DNA of 49,281 nt from an uncultured Eubacteriales bacterium (GTDB taxonomy: Bacteria > Bacillota > Clostridia > Oscillospirales > Oscillospiraceae): assembly GCA_949296115.1 (NCBI GenBank), contig CASFNR010000008.1:1-49281 (forward strand). Reading direction: 5' to 3'. Below are positions 42,812 to 49,281 of the stretch, one piece after another. Under the pieces are notes generated by a model, which worked only from the letters and a program-made list of their open reading frames with translations, made no database searches and had not been told where the DNA came from. A program made the position numbers and the translations under genes. Position 1 is the stretch's first letter, and each line of letters begins with the position of its first letter.

Positions 42812-42891
42812 GAGGTGCAGGTGCAAAAATCCGCCGGATCTTACGGAAGAATCCTTAGAATTTTCCGCACCAAATGGGTCTATTTTTGTTC

Positions 42892-42926
42892 AAAACTGTC
42901 CCCGGGAGGCTGGTCGGGCCTCCCGG
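42892..42926 (-). terminator. Terminator after glnN
   Basis: Stem CCGGGAGGC/GCCTCCCGG with a 7-nt loop, followed by GGACAGTTTTG on the minus strand. The rest of the 393-nt stretch 42586-42978 is the asnB leader and promoter region. Confidence 0.75.
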
Positions 42927-42978
42927 TGCTGCCACCCCACAGGCAGCGCGGACAGCATAGAAAGGAGCAGTCCAATTT

Positions 42979-45075
42979 TCAGCGGACGCTGTAAAGCAGC
43001 GCCCCATAGGTCGGGAAGGGCCAGTATTTTTCGGCAGTCTGGGTTTCCGCTTCGTCCGCCACAGCCCGCAGGGAAGCCATCTTGCCCAGGATTTCGTCCC
43101 GGATCTTCTCCGACTCCCGAATGGTGTCCGTACAGGCGCTTACTTCCATGACACCGGCCTCCAGTTCGTCCGTGCAGATGGCAATCTGGTCCGTCAGCAC
43201 AGACAGTTTCCGCAGCAGGCCGGACTCATAACCGCAGGATATATCCGCCGCAGCCGCACGCTTGGCGGCAATGGTTCCGGCCAATTCGGAACAGTACCCC
43301 TCCACAGCAGGAAGAATCTGTTTTCTTGCCATATCCACCATGGTGTTGGCTTCAATGATTACCGTTTTGCAGTAGTTTTCCAGCATAATCTCACAGCGGC
43401 TGTGAAGCTCCGCTTCGGAGAAAACCTTGTGGCTGGTGAGCATTTTCACATTTTTCTCATCCAGCAGGTGGGGCATGCAGTCCGGGGTGGTGGGATAGTT
43501 GGACAGGCCCCGGACCTCTACCGCTTCCCTGATCCAGGCATCATCGTAGCCGTTGCCGTTGAAGAGGATGCGCTTGTGGTCCTTGATGGTCTTTTTGATC
43601 ATCTCGTGCAGAGTGGTTTCAAAGTCCCTGGCGTTCTCCAGTCGGTCTGCGTAGATGCGCAGAGACTCCGCCACCGCCGCATTGAGCATCATGTTGGCAC
43701 AGGCAATGGAGTTGGAGGAGCCCAGCATCCGGAATTCAAACTTGTTGCCGGTAAAGGCAAAGGGGGACGTCCGATTCCGGTCCGTGGTATCCCGGGCAAA
43801 CCGGGGCAGCACATCCACCCCCAGCTTCATGGTGGTTTTCCGGGTGCCCTCGTAGGGACGATCCTCTTCGATTGCGCTGAGGATGGCGGAGAGTTCATCT
43901 CCCAGGAAGATGGATACCACAGCGGGAGGGGCTTCGTTGGCGCCCAGCCGGTGATCGTTGCCCGCCGTTGCCACGGACAGCCGGAGCAGGTCCTGGTAGT
44001 CGTCCACCGCCTTGATAACGGCGCACAGGAACAGCAGGAACTGGGCGTTTTCATAGGGCGTCTCGCCGGGGGACAGCAGGTTCACGCCGGTATCCGTGGC
44101 AATGGACCAGTTGTTATGCTTGCCGGAGCCGTTGACCCCGGCGAAGGGCTTCTCATGGAGCAGACACACCAGCCCATGCTTCGCCGCAACCTTCTGCATG
44201 ATCTCCATGGTCAGCTGGTTGTGGTCCGTGGCCACGTTGGTGGTGGTGTAAATGGGTGCCAGCTCGTGCTGGGCGGGAGCGACCTCATTGTGCTCCGTCT
44301 TGGCCAGTATCCCCAGCTTCCACAGTTCTTCGTTCAGATCCGCCATGTACGCCGCCACCCGGGGCTTGATGACGCCAAAGTAGTGGTCATCCATTTCCTG
44401 GCCCTTGGGCGCCTTGGCTCCGAAGAGGGTGCGGCCGGTATAAACCAGATCCTTGCGTTTCTCATAGAGTTCTCTGGTAATCAGGAAATATTCCTGCTCC
44501 GGCCCCACGGACGTGCGAACACACTTCACGTCATCGTTGCCAAACAGCTTCAGAATCCGCATGGCCTGGCGGTTCAGGGCCTCCATGGAACGCAGCAGCG
44601 GGGTTTTCTTGTCCAGCGCCTCACCCCCGTAAGAGCAGAACGCGGTGGGAACGCACAGCGTCTGACCTTTGATAAAGGCATAGGAAGTGGGGTCCCAGGC
44701 GGTATAGCCTCTGGCCTCAAAGGTGGCCCGGAGGCCGCCGGAGGGGAAGGAACTGGCATCCGGCTCGCCCTTGATCAGTTCCTTGCCGGAGAAGTCCATA
44801 ATCACGCCGCCATCCGGGGCCGGTGAAATGAAACTATCGTGCTTTTCCGCCGTAATACCGGTCAGCGGCTGGAACCAATGGGTATAGTGGGTCGCACCAT
44901 GGGCAACCGCCCAATCCTTCATGGCAGCAGCCACCACGTTCGCCACGGAAAGATCCAGCTTTGCCCCCTGATCGATGGTCTTTCTCAGGGACTGATATAC
45001 CTCTGCGCTGAGGCTGGCTTTCATCACCCGGTCATCAAATACCAGACAGCCAAAGTAATCCGAAACAGTACCCAT
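42979..45075 (-). CDS. glnN: Glutamine synthetase type III
   Basis: 698 residues, the large GSIII class. Signatures: [39 protein letters not shown], the metal/ammonia region [59 protein letters not shown], and [16 protein letters not shown]. It forms glutamine from glutamate and ammonia. The ATG at 45075 has a weak GGAG-type site about 8 nt upstream. Its leader contains an ANTAR-type hairpin overlapping a terminator, and a back-to-back promoter with glnA. Confidence 0.97.
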   Translation of the reverse strand: MGTVSDYFGCLVFDDRVMKASLSAEVYQSLRKTIDQGAKLDLSVANVVAAAMKDWAVAHGATHYTHWFQPLTGITAEKHDSFISPAPDGGVIMDFSGKELIKGEPDASSFPSGGLRATFEARGYTAWDPTSYAFIKGQTLCVPTAFCSYGGEALDKKTPLLRSMEALNRQAMRILKLFGNDDVKCVRTSVGPEQEYFLITRELYEKRKDLVYTGRTLFGAKAPKGQEMDDHYFGVIKPRVAAYMADLNEELWKLGILAKTEHNEVAPAQHELAPIYTTTNVATDHNQLTMEIMQKVAAKHGLVCLLHEKPFAGVNGSGKHNNWSIATDTGVNLLSPGETPYENAQFLLFLCAVIKAVDDYQDLLRLSVATAGNDHRLGANEAPPAVVSIFLGDELSAILSAIEEDRPYEGTRKTTMKLGVDVLPRFARDTTDRNRTSPFAFTGNKFEFRMLGSSNSIACANMMLNAAVAESLRIYADRLENARDFETTLHEMIKKTIKDHKRILFNGNGYDDAWIREAVEVRGLSNYPTTPDCMPHLLDEKNVKMLTSHKVFSEAELHSRCEIMLENYCKTVIIEANTMVDMARKQILPAVEGYCSELAGTIAAKRAAAADISCGYESGLLRKLSVLTDQIAICTDELEAGVMEVSACTDTIRESEKIRDEILGKMASLRAVADEAETQTAEKYWPFPTYGALLYSVR

Positions 45076-45112
45076 AACGATCGCTCCTTCTTTGAAAAGC
45101 AAAATAAAACAG

Positions 45113-45151
45113 AAAAAGGCGCCTTCGAGCCTATTGCTCAAAGACGCCTTT
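45113..45151 (-). terminator. Attenuator terminator in the glnN leader
   Basis: 16-bp stem (45151-45136 with 45130-45115; two G-U pairs), 5-nt loop, then TTTTTCTGTTTTATTTT. It begins about 8 nt after the transcription start, so most transcripts should stop before glnN unless antiterminated. Confidence 0.85.
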
Positions 45152-45194
45152 GCCTTATGGGACGCATTCTACACCAATGATTTCCATTTGTCAA
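45141..45194 (-). promoter_or_regulatory. glnN promoter and ANTAR-type hexaloop hairpin
   Basis: TTGACA (45194-45189), 17-nt spacer, TAGAAT (45171-45166). The RNA starts near 45159. The hairpin AAGGC-AAAGGC-GUCUU (45156-45141) has loop A1 and G4, and its loop and 3' arm are part of the terminator's 5' arm, so the two folds exclude each other. Confidence 0.75.
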
Positions 45195-45230
45195 CACCCT
45201 GCACAAAAAAAGTTTTTGCCTTTGGATACA

Positions 45231-45259
45231 TTGACAAAACGGCCCTGATCTGCTACACT
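45231..45259 (+). promoter_or_regulatory. glnA promoter
   Basis: TTGACA (45231-45236), 17-nt spacer, TACACT (45254-45259). It is divergent from the glnN promoter, with the two -35 elements 36 nt apart. Confidence 0.85.
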
Positions 45260-45264
45260 GTTCT

Positions 45265-45284
45265 TGTGAGCAAAGACGTTCACA
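45265..45284 (+). promoter_or_regulatory. ANTAR-type hexaloop hairpin in the glnA leader
   Basis: UGUGAGC-AAAGAC-GUUCACA: seven base pairs (one G-U) and a hexaloop with A at position 1 and G at 4, beginning at the expected 5' end of the RNA. It overlaps the terminator's 5' arm. Confidence 0.75.
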
Positions 45285-45327
45285 CCCGGGTTCTGTCCTG
45301 TTTGGGGTGTGGTTCTTTGCCTTTTTT
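45270..45327 (+). terminator. Attenuator terminator in the glnA leader
   Basis: GCAAAGA (45270) pairs with TCTTTGC (45314), and CACACCC (45281) with GGGTGTG (45305), followed by CTTTTTTC. It competes with the hexaloop hairpin. The remaining leader to 45433 holds no gene. Confidence 0.8.
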
Positions 45328-45433
45328 CATTTTGGGCAAGTCGATTCTGGTTTTTCCCATATGGAGCAGATTCACCATGATTGGCTGTAATTCCACCCCC
45401 AGGGCTGGAAATCGGAAGAAAGCAGGTTATCCT

Positions 45434-46642
45434 ATGAACTATACACCCCAGGAAGTGATGCAGTACATCCAGGAAGAGGACGTGAAATTCATCCGTCTGG
45501 CCTTCTGTGACTGTCTTGGCCGCCAAAAAAACATCTCCATCATGCCCCAGGAACTGGAGCGTGCTTTCAAATACGGCATCTCCCTGGACGCCTCCGCAAT
45601 CGCCGGATTCGGGGATGAAGCCCACTCTGATCTGTTCCTCCACCCGGACCCCTCCACCATCATGATTCTGCCCTGGCGGCCGGAGCACGGCAGAGTGGTG
45701 CGGATGTTCTGCTCCATTACCCATCCTGACGGCGCGTTATTTCCCATGGACACCCGGAGCATCCTCAAGCGGGCAATCCAGGATGCCGCCGACGCAGGAT
45801 TCACCTTTGCCTTTGGTTCGGAAATGGAATTTTACCTGTTCAAGCTGGACGAGCAGGGAGAACCCACCAAGACACCCTACGATCACGCCTCCTACATGGA
45901 CGTCTCTCCAGAGGATAAGTGCGAAAATGTGCGACGGGAAATCTGCCTGACCCTGGAAAAAATGGGAATTCAGCCGGAATCCTCCCACCACGAGGAAGGT
46001 CCGGGGCAGAACGAAATCGACTTCCGTTATTCGGATGCCCTTACTGCGGCTGACAACGCCATCACCTTCTGCACCGTGGTAAAAACCATTTCCGCCCGGA
46101 ACGGACTGTGGGCCGACTTCTCCCCCAAGCCCCTTCCCGGGGCCCCGGGAAGCGGGTTCCACATCAACATCTCTGTGCGGGGCGACAGGCCGGATGCCAT
46201 GCAGCACATGATGGCAGGCATCATGAACCGGGTTGCAGAAATTACCCTGTTTCTGAATCCATCCGAGCAGTCCTATCGCCGTCTCGGATCTCACAAAGCC
46301 CCCAAATACATCTCCTGGTCCAGCAATAACCGGTCCATGCTGATCCGCATTCCCGCCGCTTCCGATGAGTACCAGCGGATGGAGCTTCGATCTCCGGATT
46401 GCAGCGCCAATCCTTACCTGGCCTTTGCGCTGCTGATCTGGGCAGGCCTGGAGGGACTGGAGCAGCAGATGCCCCTTTCCCAGTCCTCCAATGTGAACCT
46501 GTTCACAGCCGCTCAGCATGATGTTTCCAACCTGCAGTCCCTCCCCCTCTCCCTGGCTGCTGCCTGCCGCTGTGCGGAGCAGAGCGCTTTTCTGCAGGCC
46601 CACCTGCCGCAATCCTTGATCGACTATTTTCTGGCAAAATAA
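45434..46642 (+). CDS. glnA: Glutamine synthetase type I, short form
   Basis: 402 residues, shorter than the usual 440-470 of GSI. Motifs: GSEMEFYLFKL (metal), HHEEGPGQNEIDFRYSDAL, WADFSPKPLPGAPGSGFHINISV (ATP/glutamate), YRRLGSHKAPKYISWSSNNRSMLIRIP, and ELRSPDCSANPYLAFALLIWAGLEG. The adenylylation-loop tyrosine segment of enterobacterial GlnA is not evident, as expected for the Firmicute-type enzymes. The ATG at 45434 has a weak AGCAGG site; the frame is open upstream without homology. It is followed 33 nt later by the ANTAR regulator, and its leader is an ANTAR-type attenuator. Confidence 0.93.
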   Translation: MNYTPQEVMQYIQEEDVKFIRLAFCDCLGRQKNISIMPQELERAFKYGISLDASAIAGFGDEAHSDLFLHPDPSTIMILPWRPEHGRVVRMFCSITHPDGALFPMDTRSILKRAIQDAADAGFTFAFGSEMEFYLFKLDEQGEPTKTPYDHASYMDVSPEDKCENVRREICLTLEKMGIQPESSHHEEGPGQNEIDFRYSDALTAADNAITFCTVVKTISARNGLWADFSPKPLPGAPGSGFHINISVRGDRPDAMQHMMAGIMNRVAEITLFLNPSEQSYRRLGSHKAPKYISWSSNNRSMLIRIPAASDEYQRMELRSPDCSANPYLAFALLIWAGLEGLEQQMPLSQSSNVNLFTAAQHDVSNLQSLPLSLAAACRCAEQSAFLQAHLPQSLIDYFLAK

Positions 46643-46675
46643 CACCCTGAATTTTCTCGAAAAGGAGGGAGCATT

Positions 46676-47257
46676 GTGGTGTTCCGGGAGCAGACATACA
46701 GCGTCCTGGTGGTTTCTGCGCCAAAATTCTTCGAAAGCGTCTCCCCCATGCTCCCCAGTTCAGAGTACGACCCGGTGTGTGCCGTCACCAGCGCTGCCGC
46801 AGCCCGGCGGGAGCTTCTGGAGCGCTCCTTTGATTTCATTTTAATCAGTGCCCCTCTATCTGATGAATTCGGCACCCGGTTTGCCATTGACACAGCCAGG
46901 CGCACAGACTGCGTTGTCCTGCTGCTTGTCCGGGGTGACGTCTATGAAGAGGTATCCGCAAAAGCTACAGTTCACGGCGTATTCACCCTGTCCAAGCCCA
47001 CCCCTTCCCTTCTCCTGCAGCAGAGCCTGAAGTGGATGGCGCCCGCCAGGGAACGGCTGCGGAACCTGGAGGAAAGAGCCACCTCCGTCGAAGAGAAAAT
47101 GGAGGAAATTCGCTTGGTTAACCGGGCAAAATGGCTTCTGATTGAGCACCTGAAAATGACCGAGGCGGAAGCGCACCGCTACATTGAAAAGCAGGCCATG
47201 GATCGCTGCATATCAAAAAAAGAAATTGCATCGGGAATTATTAAAACCTACCAATGA
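46676..47257 (+). CDS. ANTAR-domain antitermination regulator with a receiver-like domain lacking the phospho-Asp
   Basis: 193 residues. Residues 1 to about 115 follow a receiver fold, but the phospho-acceptor segment is FDFILISAPLSDEFG instead of ..LLD..MP, so phosphorylation is unlikely. A coiled linker (ERLRNLEERATSVEEKMEEIRLV) leads to the C-terminal ANTAR RNA-binding helices: NRAKWLLIEHLKMTEAEAHRYIEKQAMDRCISKKEIASGII. ANTAR proteins bind hexaloop hairpins in leaders and prevent terminator formation. It starts with GTG (AGGAGG 7 nt upstream), 33 nt after glnA. Target hairpins are present in the glnA, glnN and asnB leaders, so it probably antiterminates them; a signal through glutamine synthetase itself is possible. 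Confidence 0.9.
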   Translation: MVFREQTYSVLVVSAPKFFESVSPMLPSSEYDPVCAVTSAAAARRELLERSFDFILISAPLSDEFGTRFAIDTARRTDCVVLLLVRGDVYEEVSAKATVHGVFTLSKPTPSLLLQQSLKWMAPARERLRNLEERATSVEEKMEEIRLVNRAKWLLIEHLKMTEAEAHRYIEKQAMDRCISKKEIASGIIKTYQ

Positions 47258-47290
47258 AATCCGGCAGTACGGAAACCGCACTGCCGGATT
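47258..47290. terminator. Bidirectional terminator between the ANTAR gene and the RNHCP gene
   Basis: Stem AATCCGGCAGT/ACTGCCGGATT with inner CGG/CCG pairs around a short loop. The T-tails are short on both sides. Confidence 0.7.
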
Positions 47291-47292
47291 GC

Positions 47293-47745
47293 TTATTCTT
47301 CGGTCTTGCTTCGATATTCCCGGGGGAGTTCCCCCTGGCCGCCCATCATGGCCGTCATCTCCTCAATCCGTTCCAGGGGGAACGGTGGATTGGCCAATGG
47401 CCGCATGGCGATGGACATGAGTTTCATGGGATTGTCGTCTGCCAGGACCCGATTGGAGGAAAGTTCCCCACAGCGGCGGCAGCGGTGTATGATGGCCCAC
47501 TCTCCTTTTCCGCGGACCCAGACAGCAATGGGCTCCATCAGACTGCCGCAGTCGGATTCCCGGTCTCCCGGTTCCACATCCACATGGAGACTATACAGGC
47601 AATTGGGACAATGATTGCGGTGGTCGCTTCCGGCCCCAAAGGGGACCACCTCCCTGCCGCAGTTCTTGCAGGTGAATACTTCCTCACAGGCGTGAGTCTT
47701 ATAGTAGCCCTTCTCATACTGCTTGCGTTTGTTCTCCCGGTTCAT
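47293..47745 (-). CDS. RNHCP domain zinc-binding protein
   Basis: 150 residues. Four Cys pairs or motifs: FTCKNCGREVVP, HRNHCPNCLYSLHVD (the RNHCP signature) and HRCRRCGELSSNRVLADDNP. The pattern fits a double zinc ribbon of the RNHCP family, whose function is not known, though the LSSNRV-AADDNP segment suggests nucleic-acid binding. It has its own promoter and does not appear to be in an operon. Confidence 0.9.
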   Translation of the reverse strand: MNRENKRKQYEKGYYKTHACEEVFTCKNCGREVVPFGAGSDHRNHCPNCLYSLHVDVEPGDRESDCGSLMEPIAVWVRGKGEWAIIHRCRRCGELSSNRVLADDNPMKLMSIAMRPLANPPFPLERIEEMTAMMGGQGELPREYRSKTEE

Positions 47746-47777
47746 AATTCAAACTCCCGTCGTGACATTTTGAGTCT

Positions 47778-47805
47778 ATTATATCGGCATTCCGGGAGAA
47801 GTCAA
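47778..47805 (-). promoter_or_regulatory. RNHCP gene promoter
   Basis: TTGACT (47805-47800), 16-nt spacer, TATAAT (47783-47778) on the minus strand. Confidence 0.75.
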
Positions 47806-47825
47806 TACTTTCTCCGAGAATTCCT

Positions 47826-48756
47826 TCAGGGATTGGAGGCCAAAAACTCCTCGGCATAATGCACGGCCACCGCCCCATCTGCCGCAGCAGTTACGATTTG
47901 CCGGACTGTCTTGGTGCGGACATCCCCCACCGCAAACACGCCGGGAATGCTGGTTCTGGTAGACTCGTCCGCAGCAATATAACCGCCCTCATCCAATGCC
48001 AGCTGCCCCTTGACAAGCTCGGTTACAGGCTTTCGCCCAATACTCACAAACAAGCCGTCGCAGGGGATGGTATTGGTTTCTCCGGACTGAAGATTCTTCA
48101 CAACCACACCCGTAACGCCGCCTTCAGTCAAGATTTCCGTTACCCCGCTGTTCCAGAGAAATGTGACATTGTCCGCTTCCATCAGCGGCTTATGATAAAT
48201 CTTCGTGGCACGAAGGGTGTCCCGGCGGTGAACAACATACACTTCTTTCGCCACCCGGGACAAAAGCAGCGCATCCGCAGCTGCGGTATTTCCCCCGCCA
48301 ACTACTACAACTGTCTTTCCCCTATAAAACATACCGTCACAGGCGGCGCAGTAATGAACGCCTCTTCCGGTCAGCTCCCACTCCCCGGGAAGTCCAAGCT
48401 CTCTGGGACCGGCGCCGGTCGCAATGACAACCGTTTTCCCATAGTAGGTTCCGTCCGTTGTCTCAATCCGCTTGGGACCGCTTGGGACTTTCTTCCAGAC
48501 CCAGGGATACAACTTCCGTTAGCTCTGTTTTAGCGCCAAATTTCTCCGCTTCCTGGCGCATCCGCTCAGCAAGCATGTATCCATCTGCGCCGGGCTGAAC
48601 CCCCGGGTAATTATCGATCTGCGTTGTCATAGCCATCTGTCCGCCTGGAGACAGTTTCTCCAGAACGATGGTGCTCAGCCCTGCCCGGGCACCGTACAGA
48701 GCCGCTGTGTAGCCCCCCGGACCACCGCCAACAATCACCAAGTCAAAAAGCTTCAT
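47826..48756 (-). pseudogene. trxB: Thioredoxin reductase gene broken by a 10-bp tandem duplication
   Basis: The N-terminal part (48756-48463) starts MKLFDLVIVGGGPGGYTAALYGARAGLSTIVLEK with the FAD-binding motif, then shifts frame after residue 92. The rest (about 48467-47826) has the redox motif CAACDG (normally CATCDG-like CxxC), the NADP-binding VVVGGGNTAAADALLLS and the FAD-binding GVFAVGDVRTKTVRQIVTAAADGAVA. Deleting one copy of a 10-bp repeat (48468-48487) joins GLEESPKR directly to IETTDG and restores one continuous frame of about 306 residues. The intact enzyme reduces thioredoxin with NADPH, fitting trxA 12 nt upstream. The lesion may be real, phase-variable or a sequencing artefact. 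Confidence 0.88.
48468..48487. repeat. 10-bp tandem duplication inside trxB
   Basis: CCGCTTGGGA is present twice without a gap (48468-48477 and 48478-48487). It adds 10 nt and therefore shifts the trxB frame. Confidence 0.97.
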
Positions 48757-48768
48757 AGCGCCCTCCGA

Positions 48769-49077
48769 TCAAGCCAGTGTTTCCCGTATGAAGGAATCGA
48801 TCTTCGCCTTGGAATCCGGCGCCACAATTCTTCCAAGCACCTCACCGCTGCGATAGAGAATCAGCGTGGGAATCACTTCATCCGCAAGGGACGGAGCGTT
48901 GTCGATGTTCACCTTGGCCACTGTGAGCAGTTCTTCATTCTGCTCCGCAACCTTATCCAACGCCGGTGCAATCCGACGGCAGTATCCGCACCAAGGCGCC
49001 CAAAAATCCACCAGAACAGGGGTATCCTTTGCAATTTCACTATGAAAGGTTTCGGTTGAAAGCTCTTTGATCAACAT
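48769..49077 (-). CDS. trxA: Thioredoxin
   Basis: 102 residues, complete thioredoxin fold. Active site Cys30-Gly-Tyr-Cys33 in DFWAPWCGYCRRIAPALDKVAE (canonical CGPC has Pro, here Tyr), cis-Pro in EVIPTLILYRSGE. It reduces disulfides in the cytoplasm and is recycled by TrxB. AAGGAG is 8 nt before the ATG at 49077; an in-frame GTG at 49086 overlaps that site. It precedes trxB in an operon and lies just downstream of an rRNA gene terminator. Confidence 0.95.
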   Translation of the reverse strand: MLIKELSTETFHSEIAKDTPVLVDFWAPWCGYCRRIAPALDKVAEQNEELLTVAKVNIDNAPSLADEVIPTLILYRSGEVLGRIVAPDSKAKIDSFIRETLA

Positions 49078-49103
49078 ATGCGTCACTCCTTTTCTTTTTC
49101 TAC

Positions 49104-49145
49104 AGTATATCCCGAAAAGAGCAAATCATCTGTGATAAGATCACA
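49104..49145 (-). promoter_or_regulatory. trxA promoter -10 and upstream palindrome
   Basis: TATACT (49109-49104, minus strand) is the likely -10; no good -35 was found. TGTGAT-AAG-ATCACA (49131-49145) is a perfect inverted repeat in the -35/upstream region. Confidence 0.5.
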
Positions 49146-49177
49146 AAAAAAGAGTCAAGCAAATGCTTGACTCTTTT
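49145..49177 (-). terminator. rRNA operon terminator
   Basis: 13-bp stem AAAAGAGTCAAGC/GCTTGACTCTTTT with 4-nt loop followed by TTTTTT on the minus strand, directly after the 5S gene. Confidence 0.92.
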
Positions 49178-49186
49178 CTATCATGT

Positions 49187-49281
49187 TGGCATTACCTATC
49201 TTCCCGGGCAGTCGCCCGCCAAGTATTGTCGGCGCATGTGAGCTTAACTTCTGTGTTCGGGATGGGAACAGGTGGACCCTC
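49187..49281 (-). rRNA. 5S ribosomal RNA, 3' part (5' end beyond the window)
   Basis: The minus strand reads ACCTGTTCCCATCCCGAACA and then AGAAGTTAAGC, the conserved loop of bacterial 5S rRNA, followed by GCGCCGA and a GGTAATGCC-type 3' stem. The 5' about 25 nt are outside the window; the exact 3' end is approximate. Its position suggests the end of an rRNA operon running off the window. Confidence 0.92.

Noticed and set aside
45092-45433. N-terminal extension of GlnA
   Set aside because: It covers the promoter and attenuator; homology begins at the ATG at 45434.

Overview
The window looks like the chromosome of an anaerobic, low-to-mid GC Firmicute of the Clostridia, most likely an Oscillospiraceae/Ruminococcaceae-type gut bacterium. 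This is inferred from AGGAGG-type ribosome binding sites, TTGACA/TATAAT promoters, a BclA-like collagen protein, a type III plus a short type I glutamine synthetase with an ANTAR regulator, a CoA-disulfide-reductase/sulfite-reductase fusion, a glutamate/lysine 2,3-aminomutase-like radical SAM enzyme, RNHCP and DUF1934 proteins, and a Firmicute-type 5S rRNA. No phage, IS element, CRISPR array or tRNA is seen.

Layout. (1) 1-2254: the 3' end of a collagen-like surface protein, then an M20 dipeptidase. (2) 2296-7193: a siroheme/sulfur locus. A Met8-type siroheme synthase with two decayed extra domains and a LysR regulator are transcribed divergently from a CoA-disulfide reductase-rhodanese-sulfite reductase fusion; overlapping divergent promoters share one palindrome. 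(3) 7356-9715: an MFS exporter overlapping an ArsR-type regulator, with two identical operator-like palindromes. (4) 9763-19176, all on the minus strand: a two-component system, a membrane protein of unknown function, then a transglutaminase-like protein, an Asp/Glu-type racemase and a Dlt-like set (adenylating ligase, carrier protein, MBOAT transferase, SGNH protein) with a lipoprotein. Direct repeats of TGCATCA with 11-nt period lie at both promoters, suggesting that the two-component system drives this D-amino-acid surface-modification module. (5) 19333-22803: DUF1934, ddl and murC, continuing the cell-wall theme. (6) 22804-28289: a candidate small RNA, a low-molecular-weight tyrosine phosphatase, a decayed LysR/CMD-cupin locus, a KamA-family enzyme, YggS, an AEC transporter and a small zinc-ribbon protein. 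(7) 28426-32237: a BlaI/BlaR1-type pair with an unusually large duplicated ectodomain.

(8) 32330-47257: a glutamine hub. asnB, purC, purA, purB, guaA, glmS and pyrG are collinear on the minus strand (four of the seven are glutamine amidotransferases). Upstream lie glnN (GSIII) and, divergently, glnA (GSI) followed by an ANTAR antiterminator. The leaders of glnN, glnA and asnB each begin with a small hairpin carrying a hexaloop of the form AAAGNN closed by C-G (A at loop position 1, G at position 4, as in ANTAR targets). In glnN and glnA this hairpin overlaps the 5' arm of an intrinsic terminator. This is the strongest candidate for a new regulatory circuit: one ANTAR protein switching ammonia assimilation and asparagine synthesis by antitermination.

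(9) 47293-49281: an RNHCP protein, a trxB gene broken by a 10-bp tandem duplication, trxA, and the 3' end of a 5S rRNA gene with its terminator. All assignments come from reading motifs and translations; no database search was run.
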